From IMG/VR virus record IMGVR_UViG_3300006737_000062, positions 1-41,688 of that record: a stretch of 41,688 nt of DNA, one strand, 5' to 3'. Of the stretch, positions 1-7,768 are shown one piece after another; within the stretch, counting starts at the first letter, position 1; the number at the start of each line of letters is the position of its first letter. Position numbers and translations under genes: made by a program. Under the pieces are notes generated by a model, which was not told the DNA's origin, searched no databases, and saw only the letters and a program-made list of their open reading frames with translations. The DNA comes from a virus.

Positions 1-1
1 A

Positions 2-415
2 AATGGCGATGGGAATATCGCATTACTCTTTAGAAACTCAGCAGGAGATAGTAAAGGAAGTATTGTTATTAATGCTAATAGTACAGCATATAACACATCT
101 TCAGACTATAGATTAAAAGAAAACGAAGTAACTATATCTGATGGTATAGAAAGATTAAAACAACTTAAACCTTATAAATTTAATTTTAAAACTGAGCCAG
201 ATACAACAGTAGATGGTTTCTTTGCACATGAAGTAACACCAGTAGTACCAGAAGCTATTAGTGGCGATAAAAATGCTGTTGATAGTGAAGGTAATATTGA
301 GCCACAATCTATTGACCAATCTAAATTAGTTCCTTTACTGACAAGTGCTTTGCAAGAAGCAATAACAAAAATAGAAACTCTTGAAGCTAGAGTACAAACA
401 TTGGAGAACGCATAA
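2..415 (+). CDS. Tail fibre C-terminal part with S74-type intramolecular chaperone domain (5' truncated)
   Basis: The reading frame is open from base 2 to the TAA at 413-415, so the gene enters from outside the window. The visible 137 residues contain YRLKENE at about residue 45, followed by GIERLKQLKPYKFNF and GFFAHEV, and end in a short coiled coil (ALQEAITKIETLEARVQTLENA region). This order is characteristic of peptidase S74 / intramolecular chaperone autoprocessing domains, which trimerise and then cleave themselves from phage tail fibres and spikes. The stop overlaps the next start codon (TAATG). The N-terminal part is probably the open frame at 41347-41688. Domain call is firm; exact fibre role is inferred. 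Confidence 0.8.
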   Translation, partial: NGDGNIALLFRNSAGDSKGSIVINANSTAYNTSSDYRLKENEVTISDGIERLKQLKPYKFNFKTEPDTTVDGFFAHEVTPVVPEAISGDKNAVDSEGNIEPQSIDQSKLVPLLTSALQEAITKIETLEARVQTLENA

Positions 416-960
416 TGCCTTTTACAACTTTGCCAACTTCGGCTTACTCAACTTTAGACGCAACTAAACTTACAGGAAATTTACCTGCTATTAGTGGTGC
501 TAGTTTAACTGGGATTACAACTGGAAAATTATTACAATTAGTTAATGGAAAAAATGTAGGTGGTAATCAATCAACAACAAGTACCTCTTATGTTGCTACT
601 GGTTTTACACTAACTATGACACCAACAGCCGCTAATTCAAAAATTAGAATAGAATACACATTTCCTGCAAATACAAGTAATGCAAATACATCATGTAAAC
701 TTAGAGTATATAGGTCAATTAATGGTGCAAGTTTTGCTCATTTTGACGATGACTTTACTTTTAATGCTGTTTATTTTCACGCATCTGCAAACTCAGTAAG
801 TGGCTTACCCTCTTTTCAAGTTGTAGATACTCCAAGTTATTCTGTCGGACAAACAGTAGCTTACAAAATTTATTTTGCAAGTTCAGATGGTGGACAAGTT
901 CATATTCATAATGAAGGTGGCAATAAAAGTAACTTAACATTAATGGAGATTGGTGCATGA
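415..960 (+). CDS. Short tail fibre-like protein
   Basis: 181 residues, rich in Thr, Ser, Asn and aromatic residues. The N terminus has the ATKLTGNLPAISGASLTGI type of sequence that is common in phage fibre shafts. The rest looks like a beta-rich head domain (STTSTSYVATGFTLTMTP, then alternating hydrophobic strands ending LTLMEIGA). Its start overlaps the preceding stop and its own stop overlaps the next gene, so it is one cistron of a translationally coupled fibre cassette. A receptor-binding or decoration role on the virion is inferred from context; I recognise no specific family. Confidence 0.65.
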   Translation: MPFTTLPTSAYSTLDATKLTGNLPAISGASLTGITTGKLLQLVNGKNVGGNQSTTSTSYVATGFTLTMTPTAANSKIRIEYTFPANTSNANTSCKLRVYRSINGASFAHFDDDFTFNAVYFHASANSVSGLPSFQVVDTPSYSVGQTVAYKIYFASSDGGQVHIHNEGGNKSNLTLMEIGA

Positions 961-1184
961 TTAGTAATTTTGATAAATTTGTAAAAGCTGTTAAAAATTT
1001 AAAAACTACAGCGATGTTTAATTTAAGTTATCAAGAAGAAGATACTATTATTGATGAAACTTTATTTAACAAAATTGATTGGGTTACAGATAAAGATGCT
1101 GATGATACAGCAATCACAACAAAAACAAATCCTCATTCAGAATTGTCATGGGATAAGGTTTCAGAGGAGATGTCAAAATTATGA
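957..1184 (+). CDS. Hypothetical small acidic protein of the tail-fibre cassette
   Basis: 75 residues, starting four bases before the end of the previous gene (ATGA overlap) and overlapping the next start. It is acidic in the middle (YQEEDTIIDETLFNKIDW) and has no signal peptide or membrane segment. It is not recognised. Position between fibre genes suggests a fibre assembly factor or accessory protein, by analogy with small chaperones encoded next to fibre genes in other phages, but the sequence gives no direct support. Confidence 0.55.
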   Translation: MISNFDKFVKAVKNLKTTAMFNLSYQEEDTIIDETLFNKIDWVTDKDADDTAITTKTNPHSELSWDKVSEEMSKL

Positions 1185-1621
1185 GTTACATAGGCAATAG
1201 TCCTGAAATAGGCACAAAGAAGCTACTAAGTTTATCAGGCAGTTCACCTGCAACTTCTTTTACTTTACAACATAATTCACAAAACTTTAGTACAGAAACG
1301 CAAAATATTTTAGTGTCTGTAAATGGTGTTGTTCAGGCTATGGACGGAACAGCTTATACAGTAGCTAACTCAACTATAACTTTCTCAGAAAGTGTAGCTA
1401 CAGGTGATGTTGATTTTATTATTACTACAGGTGAAAAAATAGACACAAGTAATATATCTGACGGAACAGTTAATACATCATCTTTAAATTCTAATTTTGT
1501 TTTACAAAACAACAATACGTTTACTGACATAACAGTAGACGCAAATAAAAATGCCATGCTAGTCGGTACAGTGACAGTAAATGGTACAGCAACAGTTAAT
1601 GGAGTCTTAGTAATAGTATGA
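1181..1621 (+). CDS. Tail fibre-like protein with T7-fibre-type beta repeats
   Basis: 146 residues. The N-terminal region (MSYIGNSPEIGT, then FTLQHNSQNFSTETQNILVSVNGV and AYTVANSTITFSES) resembles the virion-anchoring N-terminal domains of marine podovirus tail proteins, including the partial protein at 41347. The C terminus has short repeated GTVTVNGTATVNGV strands typical of beta-helical shafts, and ends without a globular head. Overlaps both neighbours by four bases. Probably a virion adsorption component; exact role unknown. Confidence 0.6.
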   Translation: MSYIGNSPEIGTKKLLSLSGSSPATSFTLQHNSQNFSTETQNILVSVNGVVQAMDGTAYTVANSTITFSESVATGDVDFIITTGEKIDTSNISDGTVNTSSLNSNFVLQNNNTFTDITVDANKNAMLVGTVTVNGTATVNGVLVIV

Positions 1622-2199
1622 GTGAAATACAAGCAAACAAACTTTCCCCTGCAAGTGGAACATCATTACAAATTGCCGACTCAGGGGACACAATAACGAT
1701 TCCGTCAGGGGCAACAATAACAAATAATGGTACTGCTAATAACTTTGGAAGTGAATTTGCTAACGTTCAATATTCAGCAGCAGCAATGCGAGCATCAGCA
1801 GTTAGTATTGCTCATAACACTTGGACTAAATTTACAATGTCGGGTGCTTCTGAACAATGGGATAAAGGAAATATATTAGATGTATCTAATGCAAAAATAA
1901 CTGTGCCAAGTGGAGCAGGAGGAATTTGGATGCTTAAAGCTTCTTGTAAAAATCAAACTTATTCAGCAGATAGAATGTTAGTAAGAATGTATAAAAATGG
2001 AAGTGATTTAGAATCATTAGGTGCTGCACAAGAAATAACTGATTTAAGAACAAGTCAATACCCTAATAACCAGTTAGTGCATTTTCTTAATTTATCAGCA
2101 AGTGATTACATCGAGCCTTATGCTTATCAAAATAGTGGAAGCACACAAAATTTGTATGATTTTTATTTTTCAGCAACATATTTAGGAACAGCATCATGA
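1618..2199 (+). CDS. Tail fibre-like protein with C1q/TNF-like head
   Basis: 193 residues. Residues about 1-35 contain SEIQANKLSPASG and SGDTITIPSGATI, a short anchor module also found in the next gene (SGDTISIPSGTTL). The C-terminal 130 residues have jelly-roll features: HNTWTKFTMSG, ITVPSGAGGIWMLKASCK, MLVRMYKNGS and the ending LVHFLNLSASDYIEPYAYQNSG. The pattern resembles C1q-like or TNF-like beta-sandwich trimers, which in phages serve as receptor- or glycan-binding tips. Start overlaps the upstream stop (ATGAG). Fold assignment is by eye. Confidence 0.65.
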   Translation: MSEIQANKLSPASGTSLQIADSGDTITIPSGATITNNGTANNFGSEFANVQYSAAAMRASAVSIAHNTWTKFTMSGASEQWDKGNILDVSNAKITVPSGAGGIWMLKASCKNQTYSADRMLVRMYKNGSDLESLGAAQEITDLRTSQYPNNQLVHFLNLSASDYIEPYAYQNSGSTQNLYDFYFSATYLGTAS

Positions 2200-2774
2200 G
2201 TACATTAAAAGTAGATAATATATTAAAAAGAACAGGAACAGGCACAATCACACTTGGACAATCTGGTGATACTATAAGTATTCCATCTGGTACAACACTA
2301 GCAGTAACAGGAACAGCAACAGGAGTTGGTGGAGTAAATACACCATCTTTTCACGCTTATCTTTCTGGTAATCAAAGTGTTTCAGACAATACTTTAACTG
2401 TATTAGCTTGTAATACAGAAGTATTTGATACCGCTTCTAAATATGACACATCAAATTATAGATTTACTCCGACAGCAGGAAAATATTTTATTTATGGTGC
2501 GGCTAGTGTTTATGCAAATCATGTTTCTCAATTAGTTAATGCACAAATTAATATAAGAAAAAACGGAAGCACAATACTTCGTCATGCTGCACCTGATTAT
2601 AGAAATAATAGTATTTATGGAGATGGACTAAGTATAAGTTCAATAGTTGTTGCAAATGGCACAGACTATTTTGAAATAATGGTAAAAATTAATGACAGTT
2701 CAAATGCAGGTTGTGTTGTGTCAGGAAATTCTGAACAACCCACATACTTTGGTGCATTTAAAATAATAGAATAA
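2196..2774 (+). CDS. Tail fibre-like protein with C1q-like head
   Basis: 192 residues. It shares the SGDTISIPSG anchor module (about residues 24-34) with the upstream gene, followed by a C1q-like domain: NTEVFDT, YDTSNYRFTPTAGKYFIYGAA, NIRKNGSTIL and NGTDYFEIMVKI. The phrase YD.SNYRFT also occurs in the gene at 3144, so these are diverged paralogues. Likely forms a trimeric tip for host recognition. Overlaps the preceding gene by four bases. Confidence 0.68.
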   Translation: MSTLKVDNILKRTGTGTITLGQSGDTISIPSGTTLAVTGTATGVGGVNTPSFHAYLSGNQSVSDNTLTVLACNTEVFDTASKYDTSNYRFTPTAGKYFIYGAASVYANHVSQLVNAQINIRKNGSTILRHAAPDYRNNSIYGDGLSISSIVVANGTDYFEIMVKINDSSNAGCVVSGNSEQPTYFGAFKIIE

Positions 2775-2802
2775 GTTTAACAATAAATAGAGGAGGTGCA
2801 TA

Positions 2803-3132
2803 ATGGCACAATTATCTACAAAAATAAAATTGTATTGCGAAGCCAACAGTAAGGTTGCAGATTTCTCAAACAATGTAATACTACAAGACGACTCTGACGG
2901 AAAAGGAGCATATATTAAAACTTGGTCAGTAGATGGTTTAGCAAAACCAACTGACGAACAAATAGCTTCTTATGAAGCTGACGCAGACAAGCAAGAGTCT
3001 AATAATCAAGTTAAAGCAAAACGAAAAGCAGAATATGGCGATATAGGTGAGCAATTAGATGAAATTTATAAAGACACTGACGCATGGAAAGCTAGAATTA
3101 AATCAATTAAAGACGCAAACCCTAAATCATAA
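2803..3132 (+). CDS. Hypothetical charged protein, tail-fibre-assembly-like
   Basis: 109 residues, preceded by an excellent ribosome site (GAGGAGG at 2789-2795). The C-terminal half is alpha-helical and charged, with KPTDEQIASYEADADKQ and RKAEYGDIGEQLDEIYKD near the end. This AYPSI.DQLDAIYH-like arrangement is common in small phage proteins encoded next to tail fibres (DUF4376/XkdW-like), whose function is not established. Soluble, no signal peptide. Location inside the fibre cassette supports a role in fibre assembly. Confidence 0.6.
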   Translation: MAQLSTKIKLYCEANSKVADFSNNVILQDDSDGKGAYIKTWSVDGLAKPTDEQIASYEADADKQESNNQVKAKRKAEYGDIGEQLDEIYKDTDAWKARIKSIKDANPKS

Positions 3133-3143
3133 GGCATAATTAA

Positions 3144-3620
3144 ATGGCAAGTATAATACGAGTAGATGAATTGCAAGATAGTGGAGGTGTAAATAAATTT
3201 TATAATACTCCTACTTTTATGGCACAAATATCAGTAACACAAGCAGTACCAACTGGTACTTATACAAAAATACAATTTAATAATGAAATTTTTGATACTG
3301 ATTCAGCATACGATAATTCATCTAATTATAGATTTACTGCTCCTTTAACTGCTAAATATAATTTTAGTGCAACTGTTACTCATGCCACTGGCACAGCAAC
3401 AGATTTTAGATTAAAGTTTTATAAAAATGGAAGTAATTTAAACTCTACACAAGCACAGGGAGTAAATGGAGCAAATAATACTGATTGGACACAAACAATT
3501 ACAAGTACATTAAGTTTATCTGCAAATGACTATATTGAGGTATATGCTTATCATAATAGAGGTAGTAATTCAAATTTTGAACTAGGTCAATTTGAAGGTC
3601 ATAAATTAATAGGAGCATAG
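3144..3620 (+). CDS. Tail fibre-like protein with C1q-like head
   Basis: 158 residues. After a short leader (ASIIRVDELQDSGGVNKF), the body reads like a C1q-like jelly roll: IQFNNEIFDTDSAYDNSSNYRFTAPLTAKYNFSA, LKFYKNGSNLNS and LSLSANDYIEVYAYHN (shown here in separate motifs). The same motifs recur in the genes at 1618 and 2196, showing duplication and divergence. Ends one base before the next start. Presumed virion receptor-binding component. Confidence 0.65.
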   Translation: MASIIRVDELQDSGGVNKFYNTPTFMAQISVTQAVPTGTYTKIQFNNEIFDTDSAYDNSSNYRFTAPLTAKYNFSATVTHATGTATDFRLKFYKNGSNLNSTQAQGVNGANNTDWTQTITSTLSLSANDYIEVYAYHNRGSNSNFELGQFEGHKLIGA

Positions 3621-3621
3621 A

Positions 3622-4182
3622 ATGGCATTAACAAAATTAAATTTAGCAAGTGGTGTTACAGGAAACTTAAACTTAGCTACTAATGTTACAGGTACTTTAA
3701 GTACAAGTAATTATGTTCAAGGTGGAATTACAGAATTTGACCAATGGAGAGTAAGCACAGCTTTTAGTGGTGATGCCGAGCCAATAGCTTCTAACTGGGA
3801 AAGACCTGATACTGGTAATTTTGAAAAAATTGGAACTGGAGTATCACAAAGTTCTGGTATTTGGACTTTTCCATCAACAGGAAAATGGTGGATACAATTT
3901 GCGGGAGGTTTTAATTATAATGGTAATAGTAATTATAATCATGTTTATATAGGAGCAACAACAAATAATAGTAGTTATACTTATGTAGCACAAGGTACTG
4001 TTAGTTCTTCATCAAATGCAAGGTCTTCATCGGCACATGTAACATATCTTTTTGATGTTACTAATACAACCACACATAAAGTACGATTTAGTATAATTTT
4101 GCATGATGACAGTACAACTGTAAATGCAGATACAGGCATGAATGTTGTTTATGCTTCATTTATAAAAATTGGAGATACATAA
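3622..4182 (+). CDS. Tail fibre-like protein with C1q/TNF-like head
   Basis: 186 residues. The N-terminal ALTKLNLASGVTGNL is typical of marine phage fibre anchors. The C-terminal body has beta-sandwich-like strands (GIWTFPSTGKWWIQFAGG, HVTYLFDVTNTTTHKVRFSI) and ends NVVYASFIKIGDT, as C1q-like fibre tips often do. It is the last of the adhesin-like genes before the small membrane-protein genes. Function inferred from context and composition. Confidence 0.65.
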   Translation: MALTKLNLASGVTGNLNLATNVTGTLSTSNYVQGGITEFDQWRVSTAFSGDAEPIASNWERPDTGNFEKIGTGVSQSSGIWTFPSTGKWWIQFAGGFNYNGNSNYNHVYIGATTNNSSYTYVAQGTVSSSSNARSSSAHVTYLFDVTNTTTHKVRFSIILHDDSTTVNADTGMNVVYASFIKIGDT

Positions 4183-4183
4183 A

Positions 4184-4420
4184 ATGAGAATTGATGGCAG
4201 ACCAAATCACATAGAAGATGCATTGTGTCAAATGCACAGTAATCAATGGTTTACTTGGACAGACAGTAAAAATAAAGTTTATGCTAATTTAAAACTTTCT
4301 GAAAAAATAGGAGTTAATGGTAATATTGTAGATAATACAGTAACGGAATTACCAACTGAGTCAGCAGTAAATACAAAGCTAAAAGAATTACAAGACGCAT
4401 GGGATAGTGCTAATGATTAA
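4184..4420 (+). CDS. Hypothetical small protein of the fibre cassette
   Basis: 78 residues from the ATG at 4184, directly after the previous stop (TAAAATG). An upstream ATG in frame at 4169 would add five residues but lies inside the preceding gene, and is less likely. It contains MHSNQWFTWTDSKNKVYANLKL and ends in a short acidic helix (KLKELQDAWDSAND). Not recognised. It resembles the gene at 957 in size, acidity and position after a fibre gene. Confidence 0.55.
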   Translation: MRIDGRPNHIEDALCQMHSNQWFTWTDSKNKVYANLKLSEKIGVNGNIVDNTVTELPTESAVNTKLKELQDAWDSAND

Positions 4421-4442
4421 TCCTTGTCCTGATTGTGAATGA
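4413..4442 (+). CDS. Possible nine-residue minigene (MINPCPDCE)
   Basis: A nine-codon frame starts inside the end of the preceding gene and stops inside the ATG of the next one, so all three would be translationally coupled. It encodes a CPDC motif like a zinc-ribbon or redox knuckle. It is too short to prove by sequence; it could be only a coupling element or chance. Confidence 0.25.
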   Translation: MINPCPDCE

Positions 4443-4798
4443 AGATTTCAGAAAATACGGCAATTTCAATGCCAATGCGAAACCTAATAAGCATACTTAT
4501 AGCGACAGCAATAGGTGTGTGGGCTTACTTTGGAACGATTGAAAGATTAAATAATTTAGAGCTAAGAGCAACATTATTTGAAGCTGACTTATTAAAAGCC
4601 GCAGACCAAAAGCCAATAGACAATGAACAGTATATGTTGATTGAGTTTACAGCTACGCAATTAGAAAAAATACAAACAGAGATGGAGTCTATGATGAATA
4701 ACAGAGTTAACATTGAAAGGCTACAAAAAGACATGGATAAAGTTTTAATAGATGTAGAAAAATTAAAAGACAAGGTAAGACAAAATGGTAATCATTAA
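4439..4798 (+). CDS. Membrane-anchored coiled-coil protein (possible i-spanin-like)
   Basis: 119 residues. One transmembrane helix at about residues 14-31 (NLISILIATAIGVWAYFG) is followed by a long periplasm-length coiled coil rich in Leu, Glu and Lys up to the C terminus (IERLQKDMDKVLIDVEKLKDKV). This N-in membrane anchor plus helix architecture is that of Rz-like inner-membrane spanins and of many small marine phage lysis-module proteins. The next gene has a signal peptide and overlaps it, as o-spanin genes often do. Role inferred. Confidence 0.55.
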   Translation: MKISENTAISMPMRNLISILIATAIGVWAYFGTIERLNNLELRATLFEADLLKAADQKPIDNEQYMLIEFTATQLEKIQTEMESMMNNRVNIERLQKDMDKVLIDVEKLKDKVRQNGNH

Positions 4799-5021
4799 AT
4801 CAGTTTTTGCTCTTTGCATGTTTGTTAATGCGAGTCTTGATGGTCACATGCTTACAGAAGGAATGTCAGACTGCTTAAAGTTAAAGCGTGAGGCTGAGCG
4901 TAACTTAGCAAGTGGCAGAGAAAATGTAATTCGTTATGAGTGTGGCTTAGTCAAAGCTGAACTAGAACCTGACTCAGAAGGTAATCTAAAAATTAAAAAA
5001 ATATTAGAGGGTAAATACTAA
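4785..5021 (+). CDS. Small secreted protein with signal peptide (possible o-spanin-like partner)
   Basis: 78 residues. The N-terminal IIKSVFALCMFVNASLDG looks like a signal sequence with a Cys at residue 11, followed by a mature part with two more Cys (SDCLKLK, YECGLV) that could form a disulphide. The start overlaps the end of the upstream membrane coiled-coil gene by 14 bases, the arrangement seen in overlapping Rz/Rz1 pairs. No convincing lipobox is visible, so a spanin function is only a suggestion. Confidence 0.5.
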   Translation: MVIIKSVFALCMFVNASLDGHMLTEGMSDCLKLKREAERNLASGRENVIRYECGLVKAELEPDSEGNLKIKKILEGKY

Positions 5022-5221
5022 TGAGTGATTGGGAACAACAAGTAGCTGACATTAAAAAATCTTTAGATGAGATAAAGACAGAAGTTAAAGAAAATAGGTC
5101 AGCTATACAATCACTTAAACAAGAAATGGCTACAGGCAAAGGCAGTATCAAAGCAGTCATGTGGATTGGTGGTGCAGTCGGTGCAGTATGGACAATAATG
5201 AAAATTTTAAAGATAGGATAA
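5021..5221 (+). CDS. Small coiled-coil plus C-terminal membrane protein (XhlA-like)
   Basis: 66 residues: an N-terminal coiled coil (WEQQVADIKKSLDEIKTEV, RSAIQSLKQEM) and a C-terminal membrane segment with GG turns (AVMWIGGAVGAVWTIMKIL). Order and size match haemolysin XhlA-type phage membrane proteins linked to holin function. Start overlaps the previous stop by one base (TAATG). It sits just upstream of the holin gene, supporting a lysis role, which remains inferred. Confidence 0.55.
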   Translation: MSDWEQQVADIKKSLDEIKTEVKENRSAIQSLKQEMATGKGSIKAVMWIGGAVGAVWTIMKILKIG

Positions 5222-5224
5222 CAA

Positions 5225-5275
5225 ATGCCAAAAAAACCAAAACCTAAACCAAAACCAAAACCTAAAGGATACTAA
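5225..5275 (+). CDS. Very small Lys-Pro repeat peptide (16 aa)
   Basis: ATG at 5225 follows the preceding stop by three bases and its TAA overlaps the next ATG (TAATG). The product is MPKK followed by PK repeats and GY. The compact coupling on both sides suggests it is translated, but it could simply serve to couple ribosomes between neighbours. Similar Lys/Pro-rich minigenes occur in marine podoviruses to my recollection; no function is known. Confidence 0.4.
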   Translation: MPKKPKPKPKPKPKGY

Positions 5276-5406
5276 TGGATAAAAAATCAGACATGATAGG
5301 AAGTTTACTAATGAACGATATTTCAGCTTTAAACTTAATCATATTAGTAGTCTTACTGTTCTTAGTAAGAAAAAATAAATGTAACTGTGGGTGTGGTAAA
5401 TGTTAA
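5275..5406 (+). CDS. Small membrane protein with Cys-rich C-terminal tail
   Basis: 43 residues. A hydrophobic helix at about residues 18-32 (LNLIILVVLLFLV) is followed by RKNKCNCGCGKC, a short tail with four cysteines and basic residues that could bind metal. It overlaps the minigene upstream by one base and the holin gene downstream by seven. Probably a membrane peptide of the lysis region; function unknown. Confidence 0.5.
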   Translation: MDKKSDMIGSLLMNDISALNLIILVVLLFLVRKNKCNCGCGKC

Positions 5407-5780
5407 ATTTACTTTTAGCTCCAATGGTTGATATTGTTTCTACAAGCGTAAAGGGCTTTGTAGATACTAAGAAAGCTAAAGCAGAACAAAAAGTAACAGA
5501 AATAAAAGCTAAAACATCATTAATGGAAGCTCAGATAAAAGGTGAGGCTGAATGGGACTTAGAAGCAATTAAAGGTTCACAAGGTTCGTGGAAAGACGAA
5601 TACTTAACTATTGTCTTCTCACTACCATTAATTTTATGCTTCATACCTTTTACAGTTACTTATGTAGAAAGAGGGTTTGAAGCTCTTTCAAAAACGCCTG
5701 ACTGGTATTTTTACAGTTTAGGATTAATTGTAAGTGCGTCTTTTGGAATTAAAGGTGCAACTAAATTATTTAAGAAATAG
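5400..5780 (+). CDS. Three-TM holin (GTA_holin_3TM-like)
   Basis: 126 residues. An amphipathic N-terminal part (MLNLLLAPMVDIVSTSV, then a charged helix up to about residue 55) is followed by WKDEYLTIVFSLPLILCFIPF, GFEALSKTPDWYFYSLGLIV and a final ASFGIKGATK segment. The WKDEY...SLPLI..FIP..GFEAL..TPDWY..L..IV.ASFG pattern is the signature of the 3TM holin family described from gene transfer agents and marine phages. Holins form lesions that release or activate endolysin at lysis. It lies two enzymes' distance upstream of both endolysins, with terminase between, as in T7 (17.5-18-19). Confidence 0.8.
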   Translation: MLNLLLAPMVDIVSTSVKGFVDTKKAKAEQKVTEIKAKTSLMEAQIKGEAEWDLEAIKGSQGSWKDEYLTIVFSLPLILCFIPFTVTYVERGFEALSKTPDWYFYSLGLIVSASFGIKGATKLFKK

Positions 5781-5788
5781 GAGAACAA

Positions 5789-5908
5789 ATGCAAAATTTT
5801 TTAGACGAGTTTAAATATACATGGAAAGGTTTAAACAAAAATTTTAGACGTTTTTTAATAGGTGTAGGAATTATCCTGCTAGTTATTCTTTGGAATAACA
5901 TCTTTTAA
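5789..5908 (+). CDS. Small membrane protein (39 aa)
   Basis: Begins eight bases after the holin stop behind AGGAGA, and its TAA overlaps the next ATG (TAATG). The basic N-terminal half (FKYTWKGLNKNFRRF) is followed by one hydrophobic segment (LIGVGIILLVILW). Single-TM peptide of the lysis/packaging module; function unknown. Spacing, ribosome site and overlap support a real gene. Confidence 0.55.
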   Translation: MQNFLDEFKYTWKGLNKNFRRFLIGVGIILLVILWNNIF

Positions 5909-6135
5909 TGAATGAAAAGGAAAATCCACAAGTAAAACCAAACATAGAAAAGATAATAGAAGAGTTACCTGTTCTATTAGTCACACAAGCCTATAAAAAA
6001 CTAACTTCAGGTGAAGACCTAACAGCTTCAGAAATGAAAGTGTGTTTAGACGTATGTAAAACATACAGTAGTGAAACTATAGTTGAGAAAGCTAAGAATA
6101 TACTTGAGGACTTACCTTATGACACTGAAGGATAA
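5908..6135 (+). CDS. Terminase small subunit-like (DNA maturase A, T7 gp18-like)
   Basis: 75 residues, acidic and helical (EKIIEELPVLLVTQAYKKL, SGEDLTASEMKVCLDVCK). The helix-turn SGE-LTASE-K-C-D pattern is like T7-group small terminases, which recognise concatemeric DNA and load the large subunit. It lies directly before and overlaps the large subunit, the same order as T7 genes 18-19. It is slightly shorter than T7 gp18 (89 aa). Family call rests largely on position. Confidence 0.65.
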   Translation: MNEKENPQVKPNIEKIIEELPVLLVTQAYKKLTSGEDLTASEMKVCLDVCKTYSSETIVEKAKNILEDLPYDTEG

Positions 6136-7768
6136 ACGTATAAAGAATTTTAAAAACTTTTTATACTTATGTTGGAAACATTTAAACTTACCTGAACCAA
6201 CACCCATACAATATGACATAGCTGATTATCTGCAATCAGATGAGAAAAGAATAGTTATAGAAGCATTTAGGGGTGTAGGTAAATCTTGGATTACAAGTGC
6301 ATTTGTTTGTCACCAACTATTATTAAATCCTCAAAGAAATATCTTGGTTGTATCTGCAAGTAAAAGTAGAGCAGATGACTTTAGTACATTTACACAGCGT
6401 CTCATAGCTGAGATGCCACTATTACAACACTTACAGCCTAGAAATGAACAACGACAAAGTAAAGTTAGCTTTGATGTTGCACCTGCATTAGCGTCACATG
6501 CACCCTCAGTTAAATCTATGGGTATTACAGGACAGCTTACAGGTTCAAGAGCAGACTTAATTATTGCTGATGACGTTGAGTCAGCTAATAACTCTCAAAC
6601 ACAACTAATGAGAGACAGATTAGGTGAAACAGTAAAAGAATTTGATGCAATCATAAAACCTAAAGTTGGTAGAATTGTATTTCTAGGAACACCACAAACT
6701 GAAATGTCATTATATAATGATTTAGAAGAGCGTGGGTTTAAAACTAGAATATGGACAGCTTTATATCCTGATAAAACACAGACAATAGGGTATGGTCATA
6801 AGATAGCACCAATAATAAGTGCTATTATAGACAAAGAAGGTAAACCTACAGACCCTAACAGGTTTAATGAAATAGATTTGATGGAACGATTGAGTTCTTA
6901 TGGTCGTTCAGGGTTTAACTTACAGTTTATGTTAGATACTTCTTTATCTGACGCAAACAAACACCCTCTTAAACTTAATGATTTAATAACTGTATCAGGT
7001 AGTTCTACATGGGAAGAAGCTCCTGCTAAGATACAATGGGCTTCAGGACAAGACCAAATAAAAGCGGTTGACCCTGAGTTACCTAATGTTGGACTTAAAG
7101 GTGATTATTGGACGTCTCCTCTGTATATGTCAGAAGAGTTTACACCATTTGAAGGTGTAGCTATGTCTATTGACCCTTCAGGTCGTGGTGCAGATAAGAC
7201 AGCGTATGCTGTTCTTAAAATGTTACATGGTGTTCTGTATTTAACAGACATAGGAGCATTAGAAGGTGGGTATTCTGATACTGTATTAGAGAAATTATCT
7301 AACATTGCTAAAAGAAACAAAGTTAATCATGTAGTTATCGAGAGTAACTTTGGTGATGGTATGGCTACAGCCTTACTAAAACCTGTTATGGCTAAGATAC
7401 ACCCATGTGAAATAGAAGAAGTAAGACATAATATTCAGAAAGAAAAGAGAATTATAGACACATTAGAGCCTATTATGAATACTCATAGGCTTGTTATTGA
7501 TGAATTACTCGTCAAAGAAGACTTTAAACTAGACCCTGACCACCAGTTATTCAGACAGATGACTAGAATAACAAGAGAGAAGGGTGCGTTAAGACATGAT
7601 GACCAAATAGACGCTTTAGCTATTGCGGCAAACTATTGGGTTGAGAGAATTGACAGAGACCAAACTCTAGCTTTTGACCAACATAAAGATGATTTGATTA
7701 ACAAAGATTTAGAGAGATTTATGGAACATACCATTGGTAGAAAACCAAGAGATGAGAGGTGGATATAG
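6119..7768 (+). CDS. terL: Terminase large subunit (T7 gp19-like DNA maturase B)
   Basis: 549 residues from the ATG at 6119, chosen over 6083 because GAGGAC lies seven bases upstream and the overlap with the small subunit is shorter. Walker A is EAFRGVGKSW (about residues 48-57), Walker B LIIADDVE (148-154), and the coupling motif FLGTPQTE (188-195). The RNase H-like nuclease has MSIDPSGRG (about 349-357), VVIESNFGDG (405-414) and HDDQIDALA (493-501), giving the three acidic metal ligands. It powers DNA translocation and cuts concatemers. Length close to T7 gp19 (586 aa). Its stop lies in a promoter-like motif. Confidence 0.95.
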   Translation: MTLKDKRIKNFKNFLYLCWKHLNLPEPTPIQYDIADYLQSDEKRIVIEAFRGVGKSWITSAFVCHQLLLNPQRNILVVSASKSRADDFSTFTQRLIAEMPLLQHLQPRNEQRQSKVSFDVAPALASHAPSVKSMGITGQLTGSRADLIIADDVESANNSQTQLMRDRLGETVKEFDAIIKPKVGRIVFLGTPQTEMSLYNDLEERGFKTRIWTALYPDKTQTIGYGHKIAPIISAIIDKEGKPTDPNRFNEIDLMERLSSYGRSGFNLQFMLDTSLSDANKHPLKLNDLITVSGSSTWEEAPAKIQWASGQDQIKAVDPELPNVGLKGDYWTSPLYMSEEFTPFEGVAMSIDPSGRGADKTAYAVLKMLHGVLYLTDIGALEGGYSDTVLEKLSNIAKRNKVNHVVIESNFGDGMATALLKPVMAKIHPCEIEEVRHNIQKEKRIIDTLEPIMNTHRLVIDELLVKEDFKLDPDHQLFRQMTRITREKGALRHDDQIDALAIAANYWVERIDRDQTLAFDQHKDDLINKDLERFMEHTIGRKPRDERWI

